From an uncultured Opitutales bacterium (GTDB taxonomy: Bacteria > Verrucomicrobiota > Verrucomicrobiia > Opitutales > UBA2995), in the NCBI GenBank assembly GCA_937920335.1, contig CALGUT010000349.1, positions 1 to 5,174 on the forward strand: a DNA stretch of 5,174 nt, read 5' to 3'. This document shows, in pieces, positions 1 through 5,174 of the stretch. Made by a program: the position numbers and the translations under genes. The notes beneath the pieces are model-generated. The model had not been told where the DNA came from, did not search any database, and worked only from the letters and a program-made list of their open reading frames with translations. How positions within the stretch are numbered: the stretch's first letter is position 1; every line of letters begins with the position of its first letter.

Positions 1-146
1 TGCCGCATAGATAATTCCCGCAACTACCCACACACCCAGGACGAGGATAAGTGCTCTCCGCTTGCCTTAATTGCGTCTATGACCCAACGCAAACCGTTCT
101 GCCTAGTCTACCGTCTTTGCTTCAGCTGTTAACTTCGAATAGCACG

Positions 147-1757
147 TCACTCAACGGCCTCTAAATAGATTCCTTTCCAGGGGTGTACATCGTAGGCATT
201 CTCGCAGCGGCCTTTGACAAATGGATGCACTAGTTGGGATCGCTTCGCAAACGAAAGCGGCATCAACGGTGATTCCTGTGCCAGAATCTTCTCTAGTTGA
301 TCATATTTGGCGAACCGCCCTTCCACGGTTAGGGCCTTCGCCGCTTCATCAAAAACCTGATCGTATTCCGTGTCGGACCACAGGTAGTAACTTTCCAAAT
401 TTCCAGTGACAAATAGCTGAAAGAATCGATGGGCATTATTGATATTCCAGCCATCTGTAGATAGCTGATAGTCACCTTGCTTCAGGGTATCCAACCACAC
501 TTTCCATTCCATTTGCTTTAGGGCGACGTTGACTCCCAATACAGACTGCCAGTTCCCTAGAATGGCTTGCAGGAAGCGGCTATTTTCACCACGCGGCGGA
601 TAGATGACTTCAACGTCCGGGAATCCTTCACCATTCGGATAACCAGCTTCGACGAGCAACCGCCTTGCTTCCTCCAGATCACTCTCAAACTGTTTTCCTG
701 CCTTGTAACCATCTAAACCCGCTGGCACCAAATTATAAGCAGGCGTCCAGATCCCCTTCATAACTACTTCGGCAAAAGCCTCTCGATCTATCGCCAGCGA
801 TAACGCGCGCCTCACGCGAGAATCCTTGAACGGCACAGCGTCTGGGTTAACCAGCAAGAAATAGTTCCGACCGTAAGGTTTAAGCCACAGATGATCGGGT
901 TCTTCCTCCCGGTAGTAATCAAGCCTGGCTAACGGAATGCTGCTCGAATTATTAGTGATGTGAAGTCGACCCGATCGATAGGCCCGCTCTTCTGTGTTCA
1001 CGTTTTCGATCGGATAGAAATAGATCCTATTCAGTTTCACGTTGTCCGCATCCCAATAAGTAAGGGACTTCTCCACGAGGATGGATTCGTTCTGACGCCA
1101 AGCCGTCAAATTAAATGGACCATTTCCAACCAAGTTCCCCGGTAGGGTCCATCTTGTTCCCCGCTCATCAATACGACCAAACGCTTCGATGAGATCCACC
1201 CTCAGCGGAAACCAGGATCGATGCATGATCAACTTCAGTATATGGGGAAGAGGCTGGATCAAAGTAACTTGCAAGGTATGCGTGCCTAATGCTTTAAATC
1301 CAACGTTCGAAAAGTCAGTGGTCTTACCTTCACCATAGTCGCTCGCACCTACCACTCCGTAAAAATGAATAGCAGCTTCAGCGGCCAAGGCCGGCGACAA
1401 GGCTCGCTTATAAGTATCTACGAAATCTTGAGCGGTTAAGCCCTTCCCATCCGACCATTGGGCCTCGGGTCGAATGTGAAAGGTATACACCAGTTGATCA
1501 TCAGACATCTCCCAATGACTCGCTGCCCCTGCAGAAGGCTCTCCCGTATACGGATCCGGAACTAGCAACCCTTCAAAAATTGCATTTTGAATATTGGTTT
1601 CAAGTTCACCCGTTGTAAGGTGCGGATCAAGCGACTGTGGCTCAGCCCCGTTACCTACATGAAGCGTTCCGTCGTGGATACCAGATTCAACCGAGGCTTC
1701 ACGATTTCCACAACCCACCAAAAACACTAAACAGCTAATAAAAATAACGTACCTCAT
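147..1757 (-). CDS. OppA/MppA-like extracytoplasmic solute-binding lipoprotein (SBP family 5)
   Basis: Predicted ABC-transporter solute-binding protein of family 5 (oligopeptide/dipeptide type), 536 residues, the usual length for OppA. Residues 1-16 form a lipoprotein signal: Arg2, a hydrophobic core, then the lipobox LVGC with Cys16. The +2 residue is Gly, not Asp, so outer-membrane sorting is expected if the cell is Gram-negative. Family landmarks are visible: GAEPQSLDPH (37-46), FEGL (61-64), TFHIRPEAQWSDG (92-104), GNGPF (211-215), RRALSLAIDRE (316-326), EARRLLVEAGYPNG (363-376) and a C-terminal region resembling E. coli OppA. Where OppA has a GWCADYNEP-type segment, this protein reads GWNINNAHR (436-444), so the aspartate that binds the peptide N-terminus in OppA seems absent. 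No permease or ATPase gene is seen; only 146 bases follow the stop. The ATG at 1757 has at best a weak Shine-Dalgarno (AGGT about 9 bases upstream) and only poor sigma70-like matches. The family is secure; the substrate is unknown. Confidence 0.9.
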   Translation of the reverse strand: MRYVIFISCLVFLVGCGNREASVESGIHDGTLHVGNGAEPQSLDPHLTTGELETNIQNAIFEGLLVPDPYTGEPSAGAASHWEMSDDQLVYTFHIRPEAQWSDGKGLTAQDFVDTYKRALSPALAAEAAIHFYGVVGASDYGEGKTTDFSNVGFKALGTHTLQVTLIQPLPHILKLIMHRSWFPLRVDLIEAFGRIDERGTRWTLPGNLVGNGPFNLTAWRQNESILVEKSLTYWDADNVKLNRIYFYPIENVNTEERAYRSGRLHITNNSSSIPLARLDYYREEEPDHLWLKPYGRNYFLLVNPDAVPFKDSRVRRALSLAIDREAFAEVVMKGIWTPAYNLVPAGLDGYKAGKQFESDLEEARRLLVEAGYPNGEGFPDVEVIYPPRGENSRFLQAILGNWQSVLGVNVALKQMEWKVWLDTLKQGDYQLSTDGWNINNAHRFFQLFVTGNLESYYLWSDTEYDQVFDEAAKALTVEGRFAKYDQLEKILAQESPLMPLSFAKRSQLVHPFVKGRCENAYDVHPWKGIYLEAVE

Positions 1758-1830
1758 ATTTGAATACCTATGATATTAGCCACCGTTCCAAATTACTACA
1801 AACTATAACAACTCTTTCGGCAACTTGATA

Positions 1831-1891
1831 CCACCGCATAGGTGATCGCCACCCGCATGACCTTGCGGCGCTTCAGCTCCTGCCAGAAGGA
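1831..1891. repeat. Direct repeat, copy 1 (5' end of TPR-family gene)
   Basis: Same-strand match to 3977-4037, 55 of 61 bases identical by hand alignment. It covers the codons for SFWxELKRRKVMRVAITYAVV. Most differences are at third codon positions except one Ala/Gln codon, so this is a coding paralogue remnant rather than a non-coding repeat. Confidence 0.8.
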
Positions 1892-1939
1892 GGCGAAGCC
1901 GGTAGGAACTTTTTCAAGTGATGAGTTGGGTCCAGTCAT
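1831..1939 (-). pseudogene. N-terminal remnant of a second TolB-like/TPR membrane protein
   Basis: Read from the ATG at 1939, this stretch encodes MTGPNSSLEKVPTG and then FASFWQELKRRKVMRVAITY followed by AVV. The matching segment of the intact downstream-reading gene is LLSFWAELKRRKVMRVAITY plus AVV (residues 21-42 there). DNA 1831-1891 matches 3977-4037 at 55 of 61 positions by eye. Similarity stops abruptly at 1830/1831 inside what would be the first membrane helix. After that the frame runs through unrelated sequence and stops at TAG (1796-1798), giving a 47-residue chimeric ORF. The leader before FxSFW differs from that of the intact gene (16 versus 21 residues), so this is a separate paralogue rather than a recent copy. 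Everything after the first helix half is missing, so it is non-functional as a member of this family. It lies 40 bases after the stop of the intact copy, and its broken end merges into the upstream region of the OppA-like gene. Confidence 0.82.
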
Positions 1940-1943
1940 TCTT

Positions 1944-1976
1944 GCTTGGTGATCTCAGTGTCTCCGTGAGAGTCTT
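1944..1976. repeat. Degenerate octamer repeat between TPR gene and remnant
   Basis: The plus strand reads GATCTCAGTGTCTCCGTGAG at 1951-1970, two degenerate copies of an 8-base unit (CTCAGTGT, CTCCGTGA). On the minus strand this is CACGGAGACACTGAGA. Similar CACGGAGA-type octamer runs are, from memory, common dispersed intergenic repeats in environmental bacteria. It lies in the 40-base gap between the stop of the intact TPR gene and the start of the truncated copy. The arms TCTCA and TGAGA could pair around a 9-base loop, but there is no U-tract, so I do not call it a terminator. Confidence 0.3.
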
Positions 1977-1979
1977 TAG

Positions 1980-2060
1980 TCAATCCTCCAAAAGTTTATC
2001 AAAGCGCGGATTTCCCCGCAGGCGGTCGAACATGAACCAGAGGTCGAGCTCGCGGTTGAG
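1980..2060. repeat. Direct repeat, 3' end of TPR-family gene, copy 1
   Basis: Matches 4855-4935 on the same strand at about 72 of 81 bases by hand alignment, including runs of more than 20 identical bases at 2008-2030 and 2032-2057. It encodes the last 26 codons and stop of the intact TPR gene. The counterpart encodes the corresponding end of a truncated paralogue. Identity falls sharply just upstream, where the two proteins differ (PSVTP versus NGPIF). Confidence 0.82.
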
Positions 2061-4100
2061 CGGGGTCACGCTGGGGAGCTTGCTGGCGGCCTCCAGGTTT
2101 GAGAGGGCCATTTCGTCGTCGCCGAGGATGAGGTAGGCCACGGCGATCCTGATCTCTTGTCCCGCCTTTCTCAGGAGATTCGCGCCTAGAGAGGTATCGA
2201 AGCGTTCTCGACCCTGAGTCGCCATAGCTTCCATCTTGCTTCGATCGCCTGAAAGGGCCTCTAAAATCGCTCTCCCTCCGAAATAAAAGTCATCGCCTTC
2301 TGGCCGGTCTTTTATGACACTATCGAAATAGTTTAAGCCGTCTCGAACACGTTCCTGCAGCGTTTCTATCTCACCCGCTTGGTGGAGAAGAAAATGTCCC
2401 ACCTCGGGTGGATAAAAAAGGCTGATCGAAGGTAATCTCAGGGAGTCCAAATCGCCAAATGACGCAAGTTCGCTTCGAGATACTAGCTTGTGCCAATTGA
2501 CCAGATCCGGTCGCGCCTCGAAATCGGGCAGCGCTTTCAAGCCATCGAGGTAGCTCTGGCGGTCGCCGGATTTCAGGTAGCTGACCTGAACGAAATTCAG
2601 TCGCCAGTCTATTTCGCTGTCGTCATACTCGTCCAGTCTCAGATCCAGGGCCTTTTCTATCACGGCCAATGCCTTGTCCCACATCCGTCGAGCGCAGTAC
2701 ACATATACCAGGATCGCTGTGGATGTATCATTCAAAGGATCGGAGCGGTATATTTCCTCCAATTGATGTTGGGCTTCGGCCAAACGACCCAGCCTAAAAT
2801 AGTTCGACCCCAGGATCCGTTTGACCGCATTGAAGTTCGGATCTAGCGACAGCGCCCGAAGGAGCAGTTGGATTCTATCCTCCCGAATATCAGTAAAAAA
2901 CGTCTGGGCGTAAGGGATGTAGGCCATATCGGGCTTCAAGGCCTTCGCCTTGTCGAGAGCCGCCTCGGCCTTGGCCAGAAGCTCCGGATCGCGATTGCTT
3001 AGCTCCCAGGGCTGATTCCACCACTCCCGATACTCGATGGCCAGCTGGGCCCAGGCTTCAGCGAAATTCGGATCCAGCGCCACCGCCTGCTCCAGAACCG
3101 CGGACTTCTTATCCATATTCCCTTGAGACCTTTGCACCAAGCGCCGGTTCTCGAGAAATAGATCGTAAGCCTCCTGATTTTCAGTGGGACGATATTCGAT
3201 CTTCGCCGTCACTTCAGGCGTAATCACTGCGCGGAGCTGGCCCGCGATGGTTTTGGCGATTTCCGCCTGGATGGCGAAGATGTCGTCGAGCGGTCGATTG
3301 AAGTTCTCCGCCCAGAGGTGAGCATCGGTTTCCACATCGATCAGCTGAGCGGTCACCAGAACGCGATTGCCCGACCGCCGAACCGACCCCTCCACCAGGT
3401 AGCGAACCTCCAGCTCGGACCCGATCTCCTTCAAGCTTTTATTTCGCTCACGGTAGCGCAAGGTCGAGCTGCGCGAAATCACCAGCAGCTCTGCGATCTT
3501 GGACAGGTTGGTCAAAATGTCCTCCTGCACCCCATCCGCGAAAAAAGCGTTCTTGGGATCCGGGCTTAGGTTCTCCAAAGGCAGCACGGCGATGGATTTG
3601 TTTTCGACAGAAGTGAGGAGCGAAGAGTTTTGCGACGACAAGACCGGGCTGTCTTGCAGAACCGGAACAGTGTCAGATCGGAAGTAGAAAAAGATAGCCA
3701 AGGCACCGAAGATCAGCGTCGGGACTGCTGCGGCGAACAGCAGTGAAAACCAATTGCGCGTGCGTTCTTGCTTTTTGGATACAGAGGCTTCGTTTTGTTC
3801 CTCTCGAGCATGTTTGGTCGTCTTGATACCATCCGGTGTCAGCTCAAAGGCCCAGGCCAAGATCACGGCCACCGGAAAGAAGCAAACCAGCATGATCACC
3901 ACAAAGCGGAACGCCCACTCCGGAATACCGAAACTTCCAAACGTGGTCGAAGCCACCTGAATGATGATCCACGCCACCACCGCATAGGTGATGGCTACCC
4001 GCATGACCTTGCGGCGCTTCAGTTCGGCCCAGAAGGATAAGAGCCCGGATGATCTCTCTTGGTTTTTAAGCGGGTTTTGACCTCCCTCAGATTCGCTCAC
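1980..4100 (-). CDS. TolB-N/FlgO-like domain plus TPR integral membrane protein
   Basis: A 706-residue membrane protein of a widespread family of unknown exact role, related to the TPR portions of some adenylate-cyclase-like proteins; no cyclase or DNA-binding domain is present here. An N-terminal basic block (KRRK, 28-31) precedes membrane helices at about 33-50, 62-85 and 117-140. The motif ELTPDGIK (86-93) follows helix 2. Residues about 166-290 form the TolB-N/FlgO-like domain, with SIAVLPLENLSPDPKNAFFA, then DGVQEDIL, YLVEGSVR and LWAENFNRPLDDIF. TPR-like helices follow from about 310 to the end (for example 331-350 and 436-452), with a conserved C-terminal block LNRELDLWFMFDRLRGNPRF (681-700). 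Positive-inside reasoning puts the TolB-like and TPR parts in the periplasm. The GTG start at 4100 fits the start of the neighbouring N-terminal remnant; no Shine-Dalgarno precedes it. It begins 21 bases after the hepT stop, so co-transcription with mntA-hepT is plausible. Probably a scaffold or sensor; this is inference. Confidence 0.9.
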   Translation of the reverse strand: MSESEGGQNPLKNQERSSGLLSFWAELKRRKVMRVAITYAVVAWIIIQVASTTFGSFGIPEWAFRFVVIMLVCFFPVAVILAWAFELTPDGIKTTKHAREEQNEASVSKKQERTRNWFSLLFAAAVPTLIFGALAIFFYFRSDTVPVLQDSPVLSSQNSSLLTSVENKSIAVLPLENLSPDPKNAFFADGVQEDILTNLSKIAELLVISRSSTLRYRERNKSLKEIGSELEVRYLVEGSVRRSGNRVLVTAQLIDVETDAHLWAENFNRPLDDIFAIQAEIAKTIAGQLRAVITPEVTAKIEYRPTENQEAYDLFLENRRLVQRSQGNMDKKSAVLEQAVALDPNFAEAWAQLAIEYREWWNQPWELSNRDPELLAKAEAALDKAKALKPDMAYIPYAQTFFTDIREDRIQLLLRALSLDPNFNAVKRILGSNYFRLGRLAEAQHQLEEIYRSDPLNDTSTAILVYVYCARRMWDKALAVIEKALDLRLDEYDDSEIDWRLNFVQVSYLKSGDRQSYLDGLKALPDFEARPDLVNWHKLVSRSELASFGDLDSLRLPSISLFYPPEVGHFLLHQAGEIETLQERVRDGLNYFDSVIKDRPEGDDFYFGGRAILEALSGDRSKMEAMATQGRERFDTSLGANLLRKAGQEIRIAVAYLILGDDEMALSNLEAASKLPSVTPLNRELDLWFMFDRLRGNPRFDKLLED
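3977..4037. repeat. Direct repeat, copy 2 (5' end of TPR-family gene)
   Basis: Partner of 1831-1891 in the same orientation, 2146 bases apart, inside the intact TPR gene. Recombination between the two copies would delete or duplicate the whole intact gene. Confidence 0.8.
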
Positions 4101-4121
4101 AGTTTTTCTTGTAGTAGGATT

Positions 4122-4472
4122 CTAGTCATCCAAATCAATTCCGGGGACTGAATTCAATTGAGATACTAATTCAGGTAAATCTTGAAGAATAATACCCCAG
4201 ACTACCGAGTCTTCTACATGATCGTAGCCGTGCACGAGAATGTTGCGAAATCCGATTATTGAGGGGAATTCACTGATTGCTTCTAAATCACTCGGATGTT
4301 TCTTTTTAATTCGATTCAGAGCTTCCCCAATAATCTCAAATTTTCTCTCAATCGCAGATGAAAGAAGATCATCAGAACAAAAGTCGTCAAAAGTCGCATC
4401 TTTAGCAAAACCTTGGATCGCCTTGGCAGCTTGTAACGCATCGTAGAAATACTTCAGCGATTCCTCATTCAT
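4122..4472 (-). CDS. hepT: HepT-like HEPN ribonuclease toxin (DUF86)
   Basis: A 116-residue, all-helical HEPN-domain protein of the HepT/DUF86 family, full length for the family. The catalytic motif RX4HXY is intact: Arg76, His81 and Tyr83 in RNILVHGY. The other family signature, ERKFEIIGEALNRI, is at 42-55. In characterised pairs HepT is a ribonuclease toxin, and the partner MntA neutralises it by attaching AMP to the motif tyrosine, here predicted to be Tyr83; that transfer is known for the family, not shown here. The ATG at 4472 overlaps the last 8 bases of mntA (ATGAATGA), so translation is probably coupled; there is no strong Shine-Dalgarno. Base composition is low for the window (41% G+C over 4141-4440), which suggests transfer. 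The intact TPR gene follows after 21 bases. The family call is secure; toxicity is inferred. Confidence 0.93.
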   Translation of the reverse strand: MNEESLKYFYDALQAAKAIQGFAKDATFDDFCSDDLLSSAIERKFEIIGEALNRIKKKHPSDLEAISEFPSIIGFRNILVHGYDHVEDSVVWGIILQDLPELVSQLNSVPGIDLDD

Positions 4473-4764
4473 AAATAACTACCATATCTCGATTGATGGA
4501 TCGCCTGAGGAAAGGATTCTTGACCATTCGGGGAGTGAGCACCTGAACAGGTTGCCGGAAGCGCGCCTCGGCTGCTTCGATAAAACCAAAATACCGTCCA
4601 ACCATGGTCTCTGGCGAAGGTTCTGAAAACTCTGCGTAGAAATCAATATCACTGCCTTCAACTTGTTCTCCCCGAGCGACTGAACCAAAGAGACACAAGC
4701 GCGTTATTCCGAAGCGTTCGCACAAGTCGGAAGTGTTGGACGCAATTTCATTTAGGCGGCTCAT
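4465..4764 (-). CDS. mntA: MntA-like nucleotidyltransferase antitoxin (MNT domain)
   Basis: A 99-residue minimal nucleotidyltransferase of the polymerase-beta superfamily. The nucleotide-binding and metal-binding signature GSX10DXD is intact: Gly27, Ser28, Asp39, Asp41, in LFGSVARGEQVEGSDIDF. The C-terminal strand where many relatives carry a third acidic residue (VDLVTP-type) reads PVQVLTP, with Gln74 in that place. In described MntA-HepT modules this enzyme AMPylates the HepT toxin. The gene lies upstream of and overlaps hepT by 8 bases, typical of a two-gene operon. The ATG at 4764 is the first possible start: the frame is open upstream only to a TGA at 4798-4800, with no ATG, GTG or TTG between. 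No Shine-Dalgarno lies at normal distance; an AAGGA 21 bases upstream instead fits a five-codon leader ORF that overlaps the start. Confidence 0.93.
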   Translation of the reverse strand: MSRLNEIASNTSDLCERFGITRLCLFGSVARGEQVEGSDIDFYAEFSEPSPETMVGRYFGFIEAAEARFRQPVQVLTPRMVKNPFLRRSINRDMVVIYE

Positions 4765-4790
4765 GACGGAATAATCATTTAAATTTCCTT
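4761..4790 (-). promoter_or_regulatory. Possible Shine-Dalgarno plus five-codon leader ORF coupled to mntA
   Basis: On the minus strand AAGGA (4790-4786) lies 7 bases before an ATG at 4778. The frame reads Met-Ile-Ile-Pro-Ser and stops at TGA (4763-4761), which overlaps the mntA start as ATGA. mntA has no ribosome-binding site of its own at usual spacing, so re-initiation after this mini-ORF would explain its translation. An ORF this short can arise by chance. Confidence 0.3.
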
Positions 4791-4801
4791 GATTTGGTCA
4801 A
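4774..4801 (-). promoter_or_regulatory. Weak sigma70-like promoter candidate for mntA-hepT
   Basis: TTGACC (4801-4796) matches the -35 consensus at 5 of 6 positions. It is followed after 16 bases by AATGAT (4779-4774), 4 of 6 for the -10 box. Transcription would begin near 4767, almost at the mntA ATG, giving a nearly leaderless message. This conflicts with use of the AAGGA site, which would lie upstream of the transcript start, so at most one of the two proposals is right. Confidence 0.2.
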
Positions 4802-4854
4802 CTAGCGTTTAAATGCATGATTTCGTTGTTTTCCTACGGTTGTATTACTTACCA

Positions 4855-4935
4855 TCAATCCTTCAACAACGCATCAAAGCGAGGATTTCCCCGCAGGCGG
4901 TCGAAGATGAACCAGAGGTCGAGCTCGCGGTTAAG
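4855..4935. repeat. Direct repeat, 3' end of TPR-family gene, copy 2
   Basis: Partner of 1980-2060 in the same orientation, 2875 bases apart. The segment between the two copies contains mntA, hepT and the intact TPR gene. Unequal recombination between these copies would excise the toxin-antitoxin pair together with the TPR gene. Confidence 0.82.
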
Positions 4936-5046
4936 GAAGATGGGGCCGTTCAGCTTGCTGGCGCTTTCCAAGGTTTCGATGGCTTTGTCGTTATCGCCAA
5001 GGATGAGATAACAGATGGCGATGTGCATCTCCGTTAAGTCTCCCCG
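4855..5046 (-). pseudogene. C-terminal remnant of a third TolB-like/TPR protein
   Basis: Read on the minus strand to the TGA at 4857-4855, this encodes IAICYLILGDNDKAIETLES, then a variable NGPIF, then LNRELDLWFIFDRLRGNPRF and DALLKD. It aligns without gaps to residues 649-706 of the intact TPR protein, with 39 of 58 residues identical by hand count. The weak N-terminal match RRGDLTE extends to about 5046. The frame is closed by TGA at 5067-5065, so more than 600 residues expected for the family are missing. The longest ATG-started piece (5028-4855) is only 57 residues. At 67% protein identity this is an old paralogue, not a fresh duplicate. It ends 90 bases before the mntA start. Whether the missing part was removed by a deletion or by an element beyond the right edge cannot be seen. 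Confidence 0.85.
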
Positions 5047-5123
5047 TCTGTACTGCCACGTAGATCACCATCAGGCACAGATAACAAAAACCGTTTTTAA
5101 CCATAATTATATAGTAAAGCTCA

Positions 5124-5174
5124 CTAGCGTCCAGTTAAGGGCGGTTTGGGATTATGTAAGTTGTTCATCTTAAG
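5124..5174 (-). other. Possible 3' end of an ORF, perhaps a transposase, entering from the right
   Basis: The minus strand is open from the window edge and reads LKMNNLHNPKPPLTGR before TAG (5126-5124). The stop lies in CTTAACTGGACGCTAGTG (5134-5117), which reminds me of the terminal region of some insertion sequences in which the transposase ends just inside the inverted repeat. Only 16 codons are visible and the other end is outside the window, so this is a suspicion, not an identification. Confidence 0.18.

Noticed and set aside
1..132. Plus-strand frame open from the left edge to a TAA near 130.
   Set aside because: The translation is short, rich in Cys and Ser and has no recognisable motif. 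A partial gene cannot be supported.
1955..1970. Inverted arms TCTCA/TGAGA after the intact TPR gene, as a terminator.
   Set aside because: A five-base stem with a nine-base loop and no U-tract is too weak.
2490..2846. A 118-codon plus-strand ORF inside the TPR gene.
   Set aside because: It is antisense to a well-supported coding region and shows no domain-like pattern.
1980..4100. The TPR gene as an adenylate/guanylate cyclase or response regulator.
   Set aside because: The protein starts directly with membrane helices and has only TolB-like and TPR regions; no cyclase, receiver or winged-helix motif is visible.
1831..5064. The two TPR remnants as two halves of one gene split by an inserted element.
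   Set aside because: Their order is wrong: in reading direction the C-terminal piece precedes the N-terminal piece.
5085..5105. AAAAACCGTTTTT, a possible hairpin.
   Set aside because: Only A-T pairs would form around a tiny loop; there is no GC stem, so it is not an intrinsic terminator.
4801..5130. ACTAGCGT occurs at 4801-4808 and 5123-5130, possibly a target duplication or IS-end pair flanking the C-terminal remnant.
   Set aside because: Eight-base matches are expected many times by chance in 5 kb, and the two copies are in direct orientation with different flanks.

Overview
All four intact genes in this window lie on the minus strand, so the window is best read from right to left. The organism looks like a Gram-negative environmental bacterium. 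There is a lipoprotein signal on a large solute-binding protein, and a TolB-like/TPR membrane protein of a family that is often multicopy in marine and soil bacteria. Starts are largely without Shine-Dalgarno sequences. My tentative guess is Verrucomicrobiota (Opitutae-like), with Gammaproteobacteria as the alternative; nothing in the window settles this.

Layout in transcription order: (1) 5174-5124, the last 16 codons of an unidentified ORF entering from outside, possibly the end of a transposon. (2) 5046-4855, the C-terminal remnant of a TolB-like/TPR protein. (3) 4764-4122, an overlapping mntA-hepT pair, a MNT/HEPN toxin-antitoxin module. (4) 4100-1980, an intact 706-residue TolB-like/TPR membrane protein starting only 21 bases after hepT. 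(5) 1939-1831, the N-terminal remnant of another copy of the same TPR family. (6) 1757-147, a 536-residue OppA-like lipoprotein. No stretch above 300 bases lacks a gene or gene remnant. The edges (1-146 and 5047-5174) hold no gene I can identify, and I found no convincing intrinsic terminator anywhere.

The main structural point is that the intact TPR gene and the toxin-antitoxin pair sit between two decayed relatives of the TPR gene, all in the same orientation. The C-terminal remnant is upstream and the N-terminal remnant is downstream. The remnants are therefore not two halves of one gene split by an insertion; they are the outer members of what was probably a tandem array of at least three copies. 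hepT is visibly AT-richer (122 G/C of 300 bases counted at 4141-4440, 41%) than the TPR gene (52-63% in sampled lines), as expected if the module came from elsewhere.

Possible joint function is limited to inference. mntA and hepT are certainly one unit. The TPR gene may be read from the same transcript because there is almost no room for its own promoter outside hepT. The OppA-like gene has its own upstream region, partly made of TPR-gene debris, and is probably unrelated in function. No wholly new multi-gene defence system is evident. The points most worth checking are the broken array around the TA module, a possible five-codon leader ORF coupled to mntA, a glutamine where MntA-type enzymes often carry a third acidic residue, and loss of the usual peptide-amine-binding motif in the OppA-like protein.
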